From an uncultured Bacteroidales bacterium (GTDB lineage: Bacteria; Bacteroidota; Bacteroidia; Bacteroidales; Paludibacteraceae): DNA of 64,000 nucleotides. Position numbers and translations under genes: made by a program. Under the pieces are notes generated by a model, which did no database searches, was not told the DNA's origin, and worked only from the letters and a program-made list of their open reading frames with translations. The stretch spans positions 1 through 64,000 of the forward strand of contig ONBH01000009.1 in NCBI GenBank assembly GCA_900316005.1, in the 5' to 3' direction. Of the stretch, positions 19,901 through 25,293 are shown one piece after another (position 1 is the stretch's first letter; each line of letters begins with the position of its first letter).

Positions 19901-20728
19901 GAATTCCTGCACCGTGTCGGAAGTAGTGGCAATGATGTTGCCCGAACGTTCTTCGGCGAGGACCACCTCATTCGACTGCGATGTGGTGTACTCCTTGGGG
20001 TCGTAGAACACCGTATAAGGCACTGCCGCGCTGCCGTAGCCGGTCGGACCCAGCTCGTTCACAGCGTAGAAGTAGGGCGTGAACAGTTGTGCCTGTATGA
20101 TATTCTGACCACCCGACAGGCCGGAGGCAAGATGCCAGTCTTTGACATACTGCCTGTCGTTCGGCGAATAGAAACGGCACAAGTTAACATGCACGCCTAC
20201 GTCTATCGTCCGCTCTGCCAGCGCCTCTTGCGGATACCAGTCCATCTCCAGCCACGTTACATTGTCGTCGTCATTGTCCGACTCTTCGTTCTTGGTGACA
20301 AAATACGAGTGCCATTGGCCGTCGTCAGCCACCACGCTGCGTTTGCCGCCGTGGATGTTGGTAATCTCGATAATACCATGGCCGCTGACCATCTTGATCT
20401 TGGCGGTACCGTACGAATAACTGTCGTACTCATCCGCCAGATCTTTACCCGAAGAAATGTAGCAGATGGCTACATCTTTCTGGGGATTCACACCTTTCAG
20501 GTCGTAATAGATGTACGAATTCCACGAGCCTTCCTTCGTGCTGACAAAATAGCTGTAGCCCGCTTCACTCTCCGAGAAAAGAGGTATCTTGAAGTGAATC
20601 TTGTCCACTCCGGACGCGTACGCCGAGTAGTGTTTCGACTTTTCCAGGAAGTCATTCGCCCGGGCCTTCTGCGGCACTGCCAGCAGAGCGCATAGCGCGG
20701 CAATCAGTAGTAAAGATTTCCGTTTCAT
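10988..20728 (-). CDS. Giant secreted multidomain protein (FN3, carboxypeptidase-regulatory, LamG-like domains)
   Basis: A 3246-residue protein with a signal peptide (MKRKSLLLIAALCALLAVP). Approximate order: N-terminal beta-rich region; FN3-like domain at 745-835 (LLSWVPSSVAVDSYSL); carboxypeptidase-regulatory-like folds at 840-1010 (AGVAVALEGPDG, TGRALYKL); long unassigned middle; Big_5-like domain near 2130-2175 (LKLRFSEPI); two concanavalin/LamG-like domains at 2195-2365 and 2400-2545 (DGEWHHFALSINRS, FIDGQI); domain shared with the neighbouring lipoprotein near 2795-2890; a repeated 'GWNWVSMYI/GWNAIAYLL' region at 2915-3080; and a C-terminal tail IIIIRDGERFDLTGKKL. That tail resembles type IX secretion sorting ends in Bacteroidales, which is an inference. 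A surface adhesin or binding role is likely, ligand unknown. Two palindromic elements near the 3' end are translated in frame. Confidence 0.92.
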   Translation of the reverse strand: MKRKSLLLIAALCALLAVPQKARANDFLEKSKHYSAYASGVDKIHFKIPLFSESEAGYSYFVSTKEGSWNSYIYYDLKGVNPQKDVAICYISSGKDLADEYDSYSYGTAKIKMVSGHGIIEITNIHGGKRSVVADDGQWHSYFVTKNEESDNDDDNVTWLEMDWYPQEALAERTIDVGVHVNLCRFYSPNDRQYVKDWHLASGLSGGQNIIQAQLFTPYFYAVNELGPTGYGSAAVPYTVFYDPKEYTTSQSNEVVLAEERSGNIIATTSDTVQEFFATFKVIRTKKPQEVISTQVTTKQDIKPYHRIYDLTVTEELDATGTYTGNNVLEWRIKNPTLRDLVDGDYFEVQRATQPDFSDAKQLAVLPMTRSDSTGIYQYVDKSRDTWSGNALKLDTTISRYSVADEDYILKDDNGNFLARLDISIYSDEYRKPSIPVYYRVRRASSSIWGWVENFSQKDTLEKHNFLAPLDSVQADYTLDPEYETNRKVHFNIHLDNSPVASTPLIPRELCTYNCSIKHVLMDVTINLSYNPCVDCSTAVMDTSILELRIKDADDGSIIQDWTHMPPGEYTFPANSIMEGRAGSAYFWQKLLISTSGSVRIEGYAPSRFYSNGLYSFVYNKIVPPEIDSRLDNAKEDLYNRLNAKYQLDASGRCMWDRTAKLVLQRTIQETGYTSEIIIPQDSIRRLADGSWMASFTDVANTACAHINYAVRIDQTSSDLQVLNTDFLKPVAIHGPSLYFDEAATITSFTASQGAAVGQQKRGVLLSWVPSSVAVDSYSLTRVAKNSDAAADTIYTGQDNSFFDETAVPNQHYEYVVTAHYYCNGKTSDNSASAEGWRSPYGEISGNILMPDNSGMAGVAVALEGPDGTTVKTMTTGSDGTFLFDSLSYDIGASTQYAVVPAHTYALFSYNYTSAQSASVTLSADNAVTTGVSFMNTSTARLTGRALYKLSTIPVAGAMFTLNGDTLLRSGTPLQTGTDGNFELTLTKGQPYTLRIFKPGHTFEGEGILHVEEGTDTFALTKALDGVRFYDMTKVRLVGRVAGGIDQRDLPEAFGLGTNNIGDNVQLVLQLEGDNVAHFVHDPNDLSRDTIQQTIAHEVWTSSTSQPRIVGTTNMLIEKKRITIHPDPQTGEYQVDLFPVKYKVIQASAQGYATLFTAGAGNENFDLTNAPLQSYDVVREGDSVHYNAVYDRIYRTPVKVHLTQMLYGLEQDGYGEQSIDANSINPNIKEKVPLYTKQEDGTVNYTMGYPLFYYNRRYQFEAQAYEDYYYNNDPTQRLDRVPQRGGSVTVRNGMHNSTNHTTYELNQQGKNRNVWLTVDHIQTQTYGEDALSTVSVALEYEGNTVETDAFRAYVLGDIAQGNELTATEAGVTLLDIVRDPGGNGSSAWIENGTTYTYSYNESYDWKAGVNLTPTWGLNVSHDIGTVTAPEGAGSYYGANFTNSKQFSFTVPIVHEWSWGYKYTYQFTTSERISTSSKKNKTGIGSNADVFVGATMSQLTGKAKSVAIINDSLYQARQPAIQAGTIHVHASGIGADGRPFYLVTGEKVVMGSVVSNTFAYSQYYILETVIPQLALQRQSLLMRFPDSTAAQAAADAMNEPVYWYIDSTTAVSLQDTLARGSYRIFLPTGSTKVYPDRIAALDNTIVDWLGMIVLNEREKVIARQSGQHVGTYSVSFGNTLSHTDNYAATANYNEAPQGDMFAGEGEKYATQMGQQMLMKTFQNLGDFFGDDQVFGTAVSEALNQLKAKKDQDDNELELGTVSNTSKFKMKWEPVISFNSSSRTNTDQTNKKSCGFTLAPDDQGDITVSVYRAPQDSLWRKKTAVVMDNVDYDENRDVFGSYVFFTEAGATYCIHEKEEKTKFYNKGTIINNPTMAIAVPEMSIDRYEVSNVPSNQRAVFHLELKNEGQVQFGFPSTGTGFSLSLTGDSNPHGAKVYINGAPLSQGLNYFLLPGQVISQVMEVERGEVDDYENLSLYFNVGDCMKTYAFLNFSVHFLPESSPVNIASPRPNWVMNTLSQHDSVGYYLPVDIDGFNIHHKNFDHIEFQYKLTKESDEMWVNLCSFYADDSLYNLATGNKAMIENGRIQPFRFYGERDPMEQEYDLRAVSFCRFGSGFVSKASPVISGVKDTRPPVLFGEAEPANAILGIGDNLKLRFSEPIAGNYLDEDNNFQLKGVTNETGITAGTAIHFNGTADSYAHTEISRSLTGKSFSLDMLVRPANPYNEETFFSYSVVEGVNLLFGKTADNRLFTQVGQERITSRQLESPMLEFTRVIMAFDNDTKTVRFYTGTTEVTDPATGPLPDETVLSASSPLIYGLGYTGDMLEARLWTKALTLDEIAATNGHYLTGYERELLAYYRMNEGKGDVMIDKANGANLYLSGTTWKLQKGISLKLQNDSVELAGNLLARSANYDETLMFWFKTLSADAPLFRAGWFATDSTATGTLLAFENGKLMLHSAANQWQVGDGLNDGEWHHFALSINRSYNTAAVFIDGQITNTAGATKFAAVSGAMYLGGQGFEGNVDELAVFEQSLPASMVQDYYNASPVGDEMGLMGYLPFEEQRLNANGILEQFFSVNDRREFRDRTTGQVLDKVVPLVLTANAASHADKVDYAPTSDKGLLSKLNFGWTFNQEELLINLRMQDSEVNKQSIYITVRDVEDLHGNPMPSPVSWTAFVDRSALRWNLNKQEYWVRYGDMTNQPGNYYCNQDLIINTTGKRHQFKIESLPDWLTAEPEYGSIDPMESKPIYFCPDFEMPVGFYTDIVYLTDENGLSEPVYIEYTVEAVCPWDDSSINTDLYSNSMTLRGQVYIESEYGAGHFDSDELDRVAVFCEGQMVGLANNTFANQTSTSFVYLTIYGTSEMNGKPLSFKLWQASTGKIYNLMPSVKQKFQANALSGISPEEPIRLSTSAGEIQQLSLLEGWNWVSMYIRPISDKLDYLFPIESGFSEGDLIKSPSGQSFAELTVTPDTVAWRGKLTSVNYKNMYMMRTRDGFNTTVEGKALTDDQRTLTICKGWNAIAYLLSEPASTRDALADYYDKATVGDLIKSRTQFAVFTENGKWEGSLQTLRPGQGYLFRRLGDGYVTMKYVKKAKTSAPLRANRASETDNPTPMENAFSNPAAASNMTMIARIENGEQTYTTLRAYIGDELVGVATPLSLEGRAGEGLYFLTIQSDRSGTLRFETEDGTILTPSPCGEARGEVLYAPDAHAGSIESPVVLMPMDNTGVYKVFEDGHIIIIRDGERFDLTGKKL
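11140..11290. repeat. Pair of in-frame palindromic elements in the giant gene
   Basis: Two related elements about 95 bp apart (about 11140-11178 and 11248-11288) each have CCTCTCC at one end and GGGAGAG at the other. They encode the parallel peptides TPSPCGEARGEVLYA and TPLSLEGRAGEGLYF. These look like dispersed GC-rich palindromes captured within a reading frame. Confidence 0.7.
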
Positions 20729-20743
20729 ATAGGGTGTTATTTT

Positions 20744-20778
20744 AAATTTTAGATTGTAGATTTTAGATTGTAGATTTT
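20744..20778. repeat. Heptamer array (AGATTGT / AGATTTT)
   Basis: AAATTTT followed by alternating AGATTGT and AGATTTT (five units), ending 2 bp before the stop codon of the 50-residue secreted peptide gene and leading to the giant gene start. Confidence 0.85.
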
Positions 20779-20779
20779 A

Positions 20780-20932
20780 CTACCCCATCAAATCGACAGA
20801 CATGACATAGAGTAGGAAGTACTGCCCGGATTGTGTATGCTGCCCAGCGGCATCCGGTGTCGTATCCCATGCCTTTGCGCCCATCGCCATCAGCAGCACA
20901 CAAAAAATGATGGTCAAAAATTTAGAGTTCAT
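20780..20932 (-). CDS. Small secreted peptide, 50 residues
   Basis: The minus-strand ATG at 20932 opens a 50-codon frame ending in TAG (20780-20782). It has a convincing signal peptide (MNSKFLTIIFCVLLMAMGAKA) and a short mature part (WDTTPDAAGQHTQSGQYFLL then YVMSVDLMG). It lies between the pyrophosphatase and the giant gene on the same strand. From about 15 nt before the ATG to codon 9, its DNA matches the start of the pyrophosphatase gene in 36 of 43 positions. That supports the start but also allows a duplicated leader that is not functional by itself. Function is unknown; it could also be a truncated gene. Confidence 0.55.
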   Translation of the reverse strand: MNSKFLTIIFCVLLMAMGAKAWDTTPDAAGQHTQSGQYFLLYVMSVDLMG

Positions 20933-21004
20933 TTTCGTCAAAAATTACCAAAAATTATCCAACAATTATTGCGATGGATAAGTTCGTCAACAATATTACC
21001 TGCG

Positions 21005-22078
21005 TCATTGCTGCCCCGACTTCCACTGCTTGATACCTTCCGTGATGGGCGGTACGACCTCTACCTTGCGGATGGACAGGTACTTGGTTACGATGCAGTC
21101 GTCCGGCGTGGCGGTGGTGTGAAAACCGTACTCCGCCACTTGCTTGGCACCCTCGCCGCAGAACGGCAGGTGGGTGACATCGGCATCGCGGTCGCCGATC
21201 ATCAGGAACAGCATATCCAGTCCTCGCTGCTCACGTGCGGCAGGCATGAGAGCCCGCATACGGGCGCACATATCCTCCACTCCGGCTACCTTGCCGGCAA
21301 ACACGCTGCCTATACCTACCTTCACACCCTCTATCTCATATTCCTTGAAGTCGGAGTAGAGGATCTCGATGTCGGTCATCCCCTCATACGAGACGCGTGC
21401 ATCACGCGCGGCGGCGTAGTAGGCTCCGATATCCGTTATGTCGGATAGCTCTAACAGCTTGCCGAACAGGCGGCGGTCGATGTCGGTGGTGGTGACTGCG
21501 CTCAGGCTGTCGGTGTCGGACAGCAGTCCCGTGAGCAGCAGCCGTGCGTCCGTCGCGGTGGGTTGCATACCAAGCTGCTCGTACATCGTAGCGATCACCG
21601 AGCAGGTCGAACCGATAGGCATAGCGTAGTAGAACACCGGACGCGATGTGGTAACCGATCCTGTGCCGTGGTGGTCGATGACCTGCAGGATGTTCGCTGA
21701 TGGCATACCGTTCACCGATTGCGCAAACTCGCTATGATCCACCATGATCATGTTCAGCCCTGTGGCGTCATCGAGTACTGCCGGCGCAGCTATGCCGGCC
21801 TGCTTCAGTGCATACAGCGGCTCGCAAACCACCTTGCCCGCCACACGCGCCTTGGCGTTGATACCCAGCCGTTGCAGCAGCGACGCATAAGCGATAGCGG
21901 ACATCACGGCGTCGCAGTCGGGACTCTTGTGCCCCACTACCAGCACGCTGTCGCCGTAGTTCATGCTCGTCAGCACCTCGCGCAGCGCTGTCGGCTGTTC
22001 CGGTTCGTTGGTCTGCTTGCAGCCGGCTGCGAACAGCAGCATGGCGCACGAGACGATGGCCAAAAATTTAGTTCTCAT
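21005..22078 (-). CDS. Lipoprotein family II (DHH) inorganic pyrophosphatase-like protein
   Basis: About 357 residues. The DHH/DHHA2 motifs of manganese-dependent pyrophosphatases are all visible: GHKSPDCDAV (about 47), VDHSEF (about 113), VIDHHG (about 133), LLSDTDSLSAVTTTD (about 187), and the C-terminal active-site strand IRKVEVVPP, equivalent to the SRKKQVVPP of this family. The N-terminus (ATG at 22078; the upstream TTG is not needed) is a lipoprotein signal ending FAAGC. The enzyme would therefore act outside the cytoplasm, unusual for a family normally found inside. The signal-coding region is nearly duplicated in front of the 50-residue peptide gene downstream. PPi hydrolysis is inferred from motifs; another phosphoester substrate is possible. 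Confidence 0.85.
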   Translation of the reverse strand: MRTKFLAIVSCAMLLFAAGCKQTNEPEQPTALREVLTSMNYGDSVLVVGHKSPDCDAVMSAIAYASLLQRLGINAKARVAGKVVCEPLYALKQAGIAAPAVLDDATGLNMIMVDHSEFAQSVNGMPSANILQVIDHHGTGSVTTSRPVFYYAMPIGSTCSVIATMYEQLGMQPTATDARLLLTGLLSDTDSLSAVTTTDIDRRLFGKLLELSDITDIGAYYAAARDARVSYEGMTDIEILYSDFKEYEIEGVKVGIGSVFAGKVAGVEDMCARMRALMPAAREQRGLDMLFLMIGDRDADVTHLPFCGEGAKQVAEYGFHTTATPDDCIVTKYLSIRKVEVVPPITEGIKQWKSGQQ

Positions 22079-22198
22079 TTCAGTCAAATATTACCAATAT
22101 ATACCAATATTACGATGATCAAGATTCAGTCAAAAAAGTCCAAAAAAGATTCAAAAAAGAAATAATTTGGGGAACATTTTGGGTCTTTTTTGACTTAA

Positions 22199-22804
22199 CT
22201 ATTCTTTCACCGTGATCACCAGCGACATATCGCAATTTTTCAGGATCTCCACCATCTTGTCCTCATCAAAGGCGATGCACCCGCCGGTGTAGCCCTTGGT
22301 GCCCTTCACGTGCACGAAGATCGCACTGCCCTTCGGATAGATGCACTCCTTGTTGAAATCCGTCTCTATGCCGTAGTTGTACTGCGGCTGGTAGGAGTAC
22401 ATCTCCTCGCCCTTGCACGGATGGTGCACCACGGCAGTGTCAATGATCGTGTTGTAGTACTCGCAGTCCTCGTCGCAGGCAAACGTTGAGGGCGTGATAT
22501 CTTTATACGGCATCTTGGTGCCCGGGTTCGGCTTGATACCGAACGCCGACAACGGCCGCAGCGTGCCCGTAGGCGTCTTGGCGTCACCCTCACCGGTCTT
22601 GCCGATACCGTTCTTGCCGATAAACACATCGGTCACAAACAGCACCTTGCCGTCAACAGTCAGACGTGCCTTGGCTGAGCTGCCTTGTACATCATATACC
22701 TCCAGCAGTTGGCTGTTAGCGGTGTTCTTGTCCTTACACGAAGTAAAACTTGCGCCGCATAGAATCAGGATGGCGGCCAGCATCCATTGCTTGCTTGATT
22801 TCAT
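22199..22804 (-). CDS. L,D-transpeptidase-like (YkuD) lipoprotein
   Basis: About 201 residues starting at the ATG at 22804, with a lipoprotein signal (ASFTSC, Cys about 23). The catalytic YkuD motif is HVKGTKGYTGGCIAF (His about 164, Cys about 175), and GKTGEGDAKTPTG near residue 70 is typical of the fold's N-terminal strand. Such enzymes crosslink peptidoglycan or attach proteins to it; some homologues have other roles. The spacing and short length match the stand-alone YkuD group in Bacteroidetes. It has its own promoter and heptamer repeats in the leader, and is followed after about 120 bp by the pyrophosphatase gene. Confidence 0.88.
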   Translation of the reverse strand: MKSSKQWMLAAILILCGASFTSCKDKNTANSQLLEVYDVQGSSAKARLTVDGKVLFVTDVFIGKNGIGKTGEGDAKTPTGTLRPLSAFGIKPNPGTKMPYKDITPSTFACDEDCEYYNTIIDTAVVHHPCKGEEMYSYQPQYNYGIETDFNKECIYPKGSAIFVHVKGTKGYTGGCIAFDEDKMVEILKNCDMSLVITVKE

Positions 22805-22810
22805 ATTTTG

Positions 22811-22831
22811 TCGTTTGTCGTTTGTCGTTAG
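22811..22831. repeat. Short heptamer array (TCGTTTG type)
   Basis: TCGTTTG, TCGTTTG, TCGTTAG between the L,D-transpeptidase start codon and its promoter. Confidence 0.75.
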
Positions 22832-22840
22832 ATTAGCGTG

Positions 22841-22872
22841 CAAAGGTACGACTTTTTTTTGAATTATGCAAA
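22841..22872 (-). promoter_or_regulatory. Promoter of the L,D-transpeptidase gene
   Basis: Minus strand TTTG (22869-22872), 20-nt spacer CATAATTCAAAAAAAAGTCG, TACCTTTG (22841-22848). Confidence 0.85.
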
Positions 22873-22874
22873 TT

Positions 22875-22950
22875 ATTTTACAAAAATATGAAGTATGTTT
22901 AATATTTTTGAAGTATTTTACAAAAACATGAAGTATATTTAATATTTTGG
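22875..22950. repeat. Two 40-bp tandem repeats between divergent promoters
   Basis: Copy 1 begins CAAAAATATGAAGTAT at 22881 and copy 2 CAAAAACATGAAGTAT at 22921, both continuing to TTTAATATTTT. The exact 40-bp offset and the position between two divergent promoters suggest operator-like sites or a local duplication. Confidence 0.7.
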
Positions 22951-22958
22951 TCGAACAT

Positions 22959-22990
22959 TTTGGCTATTTCAAGATTTTGTAGTACTTTTG
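22959..22990 (+). promoter_or_regulatory. Orphan plus-strand promoter
   Basis: TTTG (22959-22962), 20-nt spacer GCTATTTCAAGATTTTGTAG, TACTTTTG (22983-22990). No open frame of credible size follows before the terminator at 23351. Confidence 0.72.
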
Positions 22991-23202
22991 TGCGCTGAAA
23001 CGACAAATAATTATTTGTTCTAGCTCACGATGGATATTCCTATTTTAGTGCAAATTAGTACAAAAATACGGATAAGGCGCTTATAAAATCGCAATTTAGT
23101 GCAGATTTGCACAAAGATGCGGATAAATATTTGCAAGAAGGATTGTCGAAATAACAAAAATACGGCTATATAGATGCCTGATAGAGTCCTTACATTAGCC
23201 AT

Positions 23203-23246
23203 GACTGTCGGTTGACTGTCGGCTGACCGTCGGTTGACCGTCGGGA
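23203..23246. repeat. Four 11-bp tandem repeats
   Basis: GACTGTCGGTT, GACTGTCGGCT, GACCGTCGGTT, GACCGTCGGGA in direct succession; the only short array here with an 11-bp rather than 7-bp unit. Confidence 0.85.
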
Positions 23247-23350
23247 TTTGATGTTATATGACTGGATAAAGGTATTGATTTTTGCGGATATATGCAAAGT
23301 CCGTATAAAGTCCTTTTGACAATAATGCCACATACAATGAAAATATGCAA

Positions 23351-23379
23351 AAAAAAATCGCTTTCGGAGCGATTTTTTT
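23351..23379. terminator. Bidirectional stem-loop terminator
   Basis: AAATCGCT and AGCGATTT flank the loop TTCGG, with A-tract and T-tract on either side. It can end the Fic transcript from the minus strand and the orphan plus-strand transcript. Confidence 0.8.
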
Positions 23380-23447
23380 GTCGTTGGTCGTTGGTCTTTA
23401 GATAAAGCCGATGCATTTTTCTGTGGAGTATAGCGGACTCGAAGGGA

Positions 23448-23458
23448 GGGGGGGGGGG
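23448..23458. repeat. Poly-G tract
   Basis: Eleven consecutive G (preceded by GGGA) about 16 bp beyond the Fic stop codon. Tracts of this length slip during replication, but it lies in the 3' untranslated region. Confidence 0.8.
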
Positions 23459-23474
23459 AGATGAGCTAATACCC

Positions 23475-24578
23475 CTACTCTTTTATAATTTCCCAATAGC
23501 CATTACGTTTCCCGTTGCGGCGGATTAGAATACCTTTCTCTACAAGATTTACTGTTATTGTTTTAATTGTTCGTTCAGATTTGCCAATTTGAGCAGCAAT
23601 TTGTTTTTGAGTGATGGATGGATTCTTTTGCACTAAAAGTAGTACAGCAGCTTCTTCCAAAGTGCAATTTCTGCACTTAGAAAGCGGATTTTCTATACCA
23701 TTTGCACTTTGAATTGCACTTTGGTCTTTATCCGGTGTTCCTTTCCAATCCAAGTGCATTTCGCGGTTCAGGAGAAGATGGTTCTCGCCCAAGAGCAAAT
23801 TACGGAAGAACCGCTCAAGGTATATCGGGCTATATTCAACGCCTTGCGGTACATTTTTATAATTCGCGCGTACGAGTGCGTTGCGGAAGTACCAGGAGTT
23901 CTCCGCAAACAGATCATTATTTACACGAAAGCCGAGTGTATGCAGATATTTGATTATAAATACTGCGGTTGTACGTGTGTTTCCTTCTCCGAACGGGTGT
24001 ATCTGCCAAATGTCTCTACAAAACAATGTAAGATGACTAATTGCTTCTGCTAAAGAGACAGACGAATAGTCAAATTCTTTTTCTCGTCCAAAATCGTAAT
24101 CAAGCGTCTCGCGAACAGTGTCTGCGCTAGCATAATAGACCGTCTCTCCGCGGAGTACCCACTCTTTCTTTGTAATATTATAATCACGAATCTTACCAGC
24201 GAACTTATAAATTCCTTGAAAGAGATGACGATGAATAGCTATCAATTGCGCAGGGCTAAAGGTAAAGGTCTTTTGAGAAAGAAGTTCCGCAATACGCTCA
24301 GATACCTTATCGGCTTCTTGTGTATCCTCCGCGTCTTCTGTATTTCGTGCATCTTCGGTTTTGTAGTAATTATCAATAAGCGATTTGACATCCTTCAACG
24401 TGATATCACCCTCGATATGTTGTCGAGCAACATCTCGCAAATATTCGGATGTCTCCAGTCCATCCACCTGCTGCAAGCCGATAGCGGTACGCCAGATTTG
24501 CGCACGCTCTTTCTTGTCGGGTTCTCCTTGACGGATATATTCCTCGAAATCGGGTGTATATGTCGGTAATTCTTTCAT
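23475..24578 (-). CDS. Fic-family protein with VbhA-like N-terminal domain and winged-helix C-terminus
   Basis: A 367-residue predicted AMP-transferase or relative. The N-terminal part (about 10-70, from YIRQGEP to DVKSLIDNYY) resembles the VbhA-type antitoxin segment fused to Fic proteins. The Fic core carries HPFGEGNTRT (about 194-203), where the usual HPFxxGNGR has Thr in place of the second Gly. In the inhibitory-helix region the Glu-Gly is kept (ARQHIEGD), but the Ser/Thr four residues earlier is Arg. The C-terminal region (about 305-367) looks like a winged helix (SITQKQIAAQIGKSERTIK). A low-complexity TEDA-rich linker has 9-bp-like periodicity. Own promoter upstream, terminator downstream; cellular target unknown. 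Confidence 0.87.
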   Translation of the reverse strand: MKELPTYTPDFEEYIRQGEPDKKERAQIWRTAIGLQQVDGLETSEYLRDVARQHIEGDITLKDVKSLIDNYYKTEDARNTEDAEDTQEADKVSERIAELLSQKTFTFSPAQLIAIHRHLFQGIYKFAGKIRDYNITKKEWVLRGETVYYASADTVRETLDYDFGREKEFDYSSVSLAEAISHLTLFCRDIWQIHPFGEGNTRTTAVFIIKYLHTLGFRVNNDLFAENSWYFRNALVRANYKNVPQGVEYSPIYLERFFRNLLLGENHLLLNREMHLDWKGTPDKDQSAIQSANGIENPLSKCRNCTLEEAAVLLLVQKNPSITQKQIAAQIGKSERTIKTITVNLVEKGILIRRNGKRNGYWEIIKE

Positions 24579-24594
24579 AAACCCTTTGCGCCTG

Positions 24595-24626
24595 CAAAGG
24601 TACTACTTTTTTTTGACATATGCAAA
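24595..24626 (-). promoter_or_regulatory. Promoter of the Fic gene
   Basis: Minus strand TTTG (24623-24626), 20-nt spacer CATATGTCAAAAAAAAGTAG, TACCTTTG (24595-24602). It is the closest match to the window's consensus. The -33 element overlaps the end of the preceding terminator. Confidence 0.88.
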
Positions 24627-24655
24627 AAAATCTGCAATCTGGATGCAGATTTTTG
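24624..24655 (-). terminator. Terminator of the repeat-protein gene
   Basis: AAAAATCTGCA and TGCAGATTTTT pair around a short loop, 5 bp after the stop of the gene ending at 24660; it overlaps the Fic promoter's -33 box. Confidence 0.75.
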
Positions 24656-24659
24656 GATT

Positions 24660-25274
24660 TTAGTCGATATAGGTCACATACGAGCCGCGGATGCATTTCC
24701 AGCGGCCGTCGTTCAGGAGTATGACAGAATCGCCATAGACGCCATCCATCTTGTCGCCATCGGCATCGACGGCGTACCAGTAACGGCCTTGCTTAATCAG
24801 GAAACAGCCGTTTCGGAACATTAGCGGAGCCTCCTCCGAATAGCATTCCACCTTACGACCGGAACAATGGTAGATATCCCAATAACCCGAACTGCGTTGC
24901 AGCGTGACATAGCCGAAAGGAAAATAATAAATGTCCCTCCCGTAGATGCCATCCACCAGATCGCCGTCCTCGTCGGCGATATACCAGGTATTGCCTCGCC
25001 GAACGCGGTAATAGCCGTTGTAGAGCAGGTTGATCTCATCGCCATACAGGATGGAACTGCCGCCGCGATAGATATAGATCCGGCTACCGGAAGTCTTGAC
25101 GTAGCAACCGTTCCAGAGGTCCTGATAGTTGTCCTCGCAGGAGACCGATTTGCGGGTAGTAACTTCGTATCCGGTGTCTTCGAACCAGAGGTCATACTTA
25201 TCTGACACGACATACTGCGCCTGCATCGTGAGGCAGGCCGACAGGGCTACTATGAATGAATAGATACGTCTCAT
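24660..25274 (-). CDS. Secreted protein with WG-like beta repeats
   Basis: Starting at the ATG at 25274 gives 204 residues with signal peptide MRRIYSFIVALSACLTMQAQ. The mature part is made of roughly 33-residue repeats: compare NGYYRVRRGNTWYIADEDGD and NGCFLIKQGRYWYAVDADGD, each followed by a (V/M)DGxYG turn. The pattern resembles WG/KWG beta repeats, which often mediate binding in exported proteins; no catalytic motif is seen. The gene follows the decayed DUF456 fragment and may be transcribed from the promoter left at 25479. Confidence 0.8.
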   Translation of the reverse strand: MRRIYSFIVALSACLTMQAQYVVSDKYDLWFEDTGYEVTTRKSVSCEDNYQDLWNGCYVKTSGSRIYIYRGGSSILYGDEINLLYNGYYRVRRGNTWYIADEDGDLVDGIYGRDIYYFPFGYVTLQRSSGYWDIYHCSGRKVECYSEEAPLMFRNGCFLIKQGRYWYAVDADGDKMDGVYGDSVILLNDGRWKCIRGSYVTYID

Positions 25275-25293
25275 ACCTATTCCCTTACAATTA

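Larger units (their letters stand above)
22996..23379 (+). ncRNA. Candidate non-coding transcript (unidentified)
   Basis: This stretch of about 380 nt lies between the orphan promoter and a stem-loop terminator. It starts with the perfect palindrome ACAAATAATTATTTGT and holds a motif repeated 51 bp apart (GTGCAAATTAGTACAAAAAT and GTGCAGATTTGCACAAAGAT, the latter able to form a small hairpin). Four 11-bp repeats follow (23203-23246). Only tiny open frames are present (18 codons). It could instead be decayed sequence. I recognise no RNA family. Confidence 0.35.

Noticed and set aside
22129-22196. Inverted AGTCAAAAAAG... / ...CTTTTTTGACT as a strong terminator
   Set aside because: The stem is almost entirely A-T and the arms are 40 nt apart; it may be only low-complexity sequence.
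23020-23202. A 60-codon minus-strand frame with internal repeat IRIFVQICTK / IRIFVLICTK
   Set aside because: The protein repeat simply reflects the 51-bp DNA repeat; there is no promoter on that strand.
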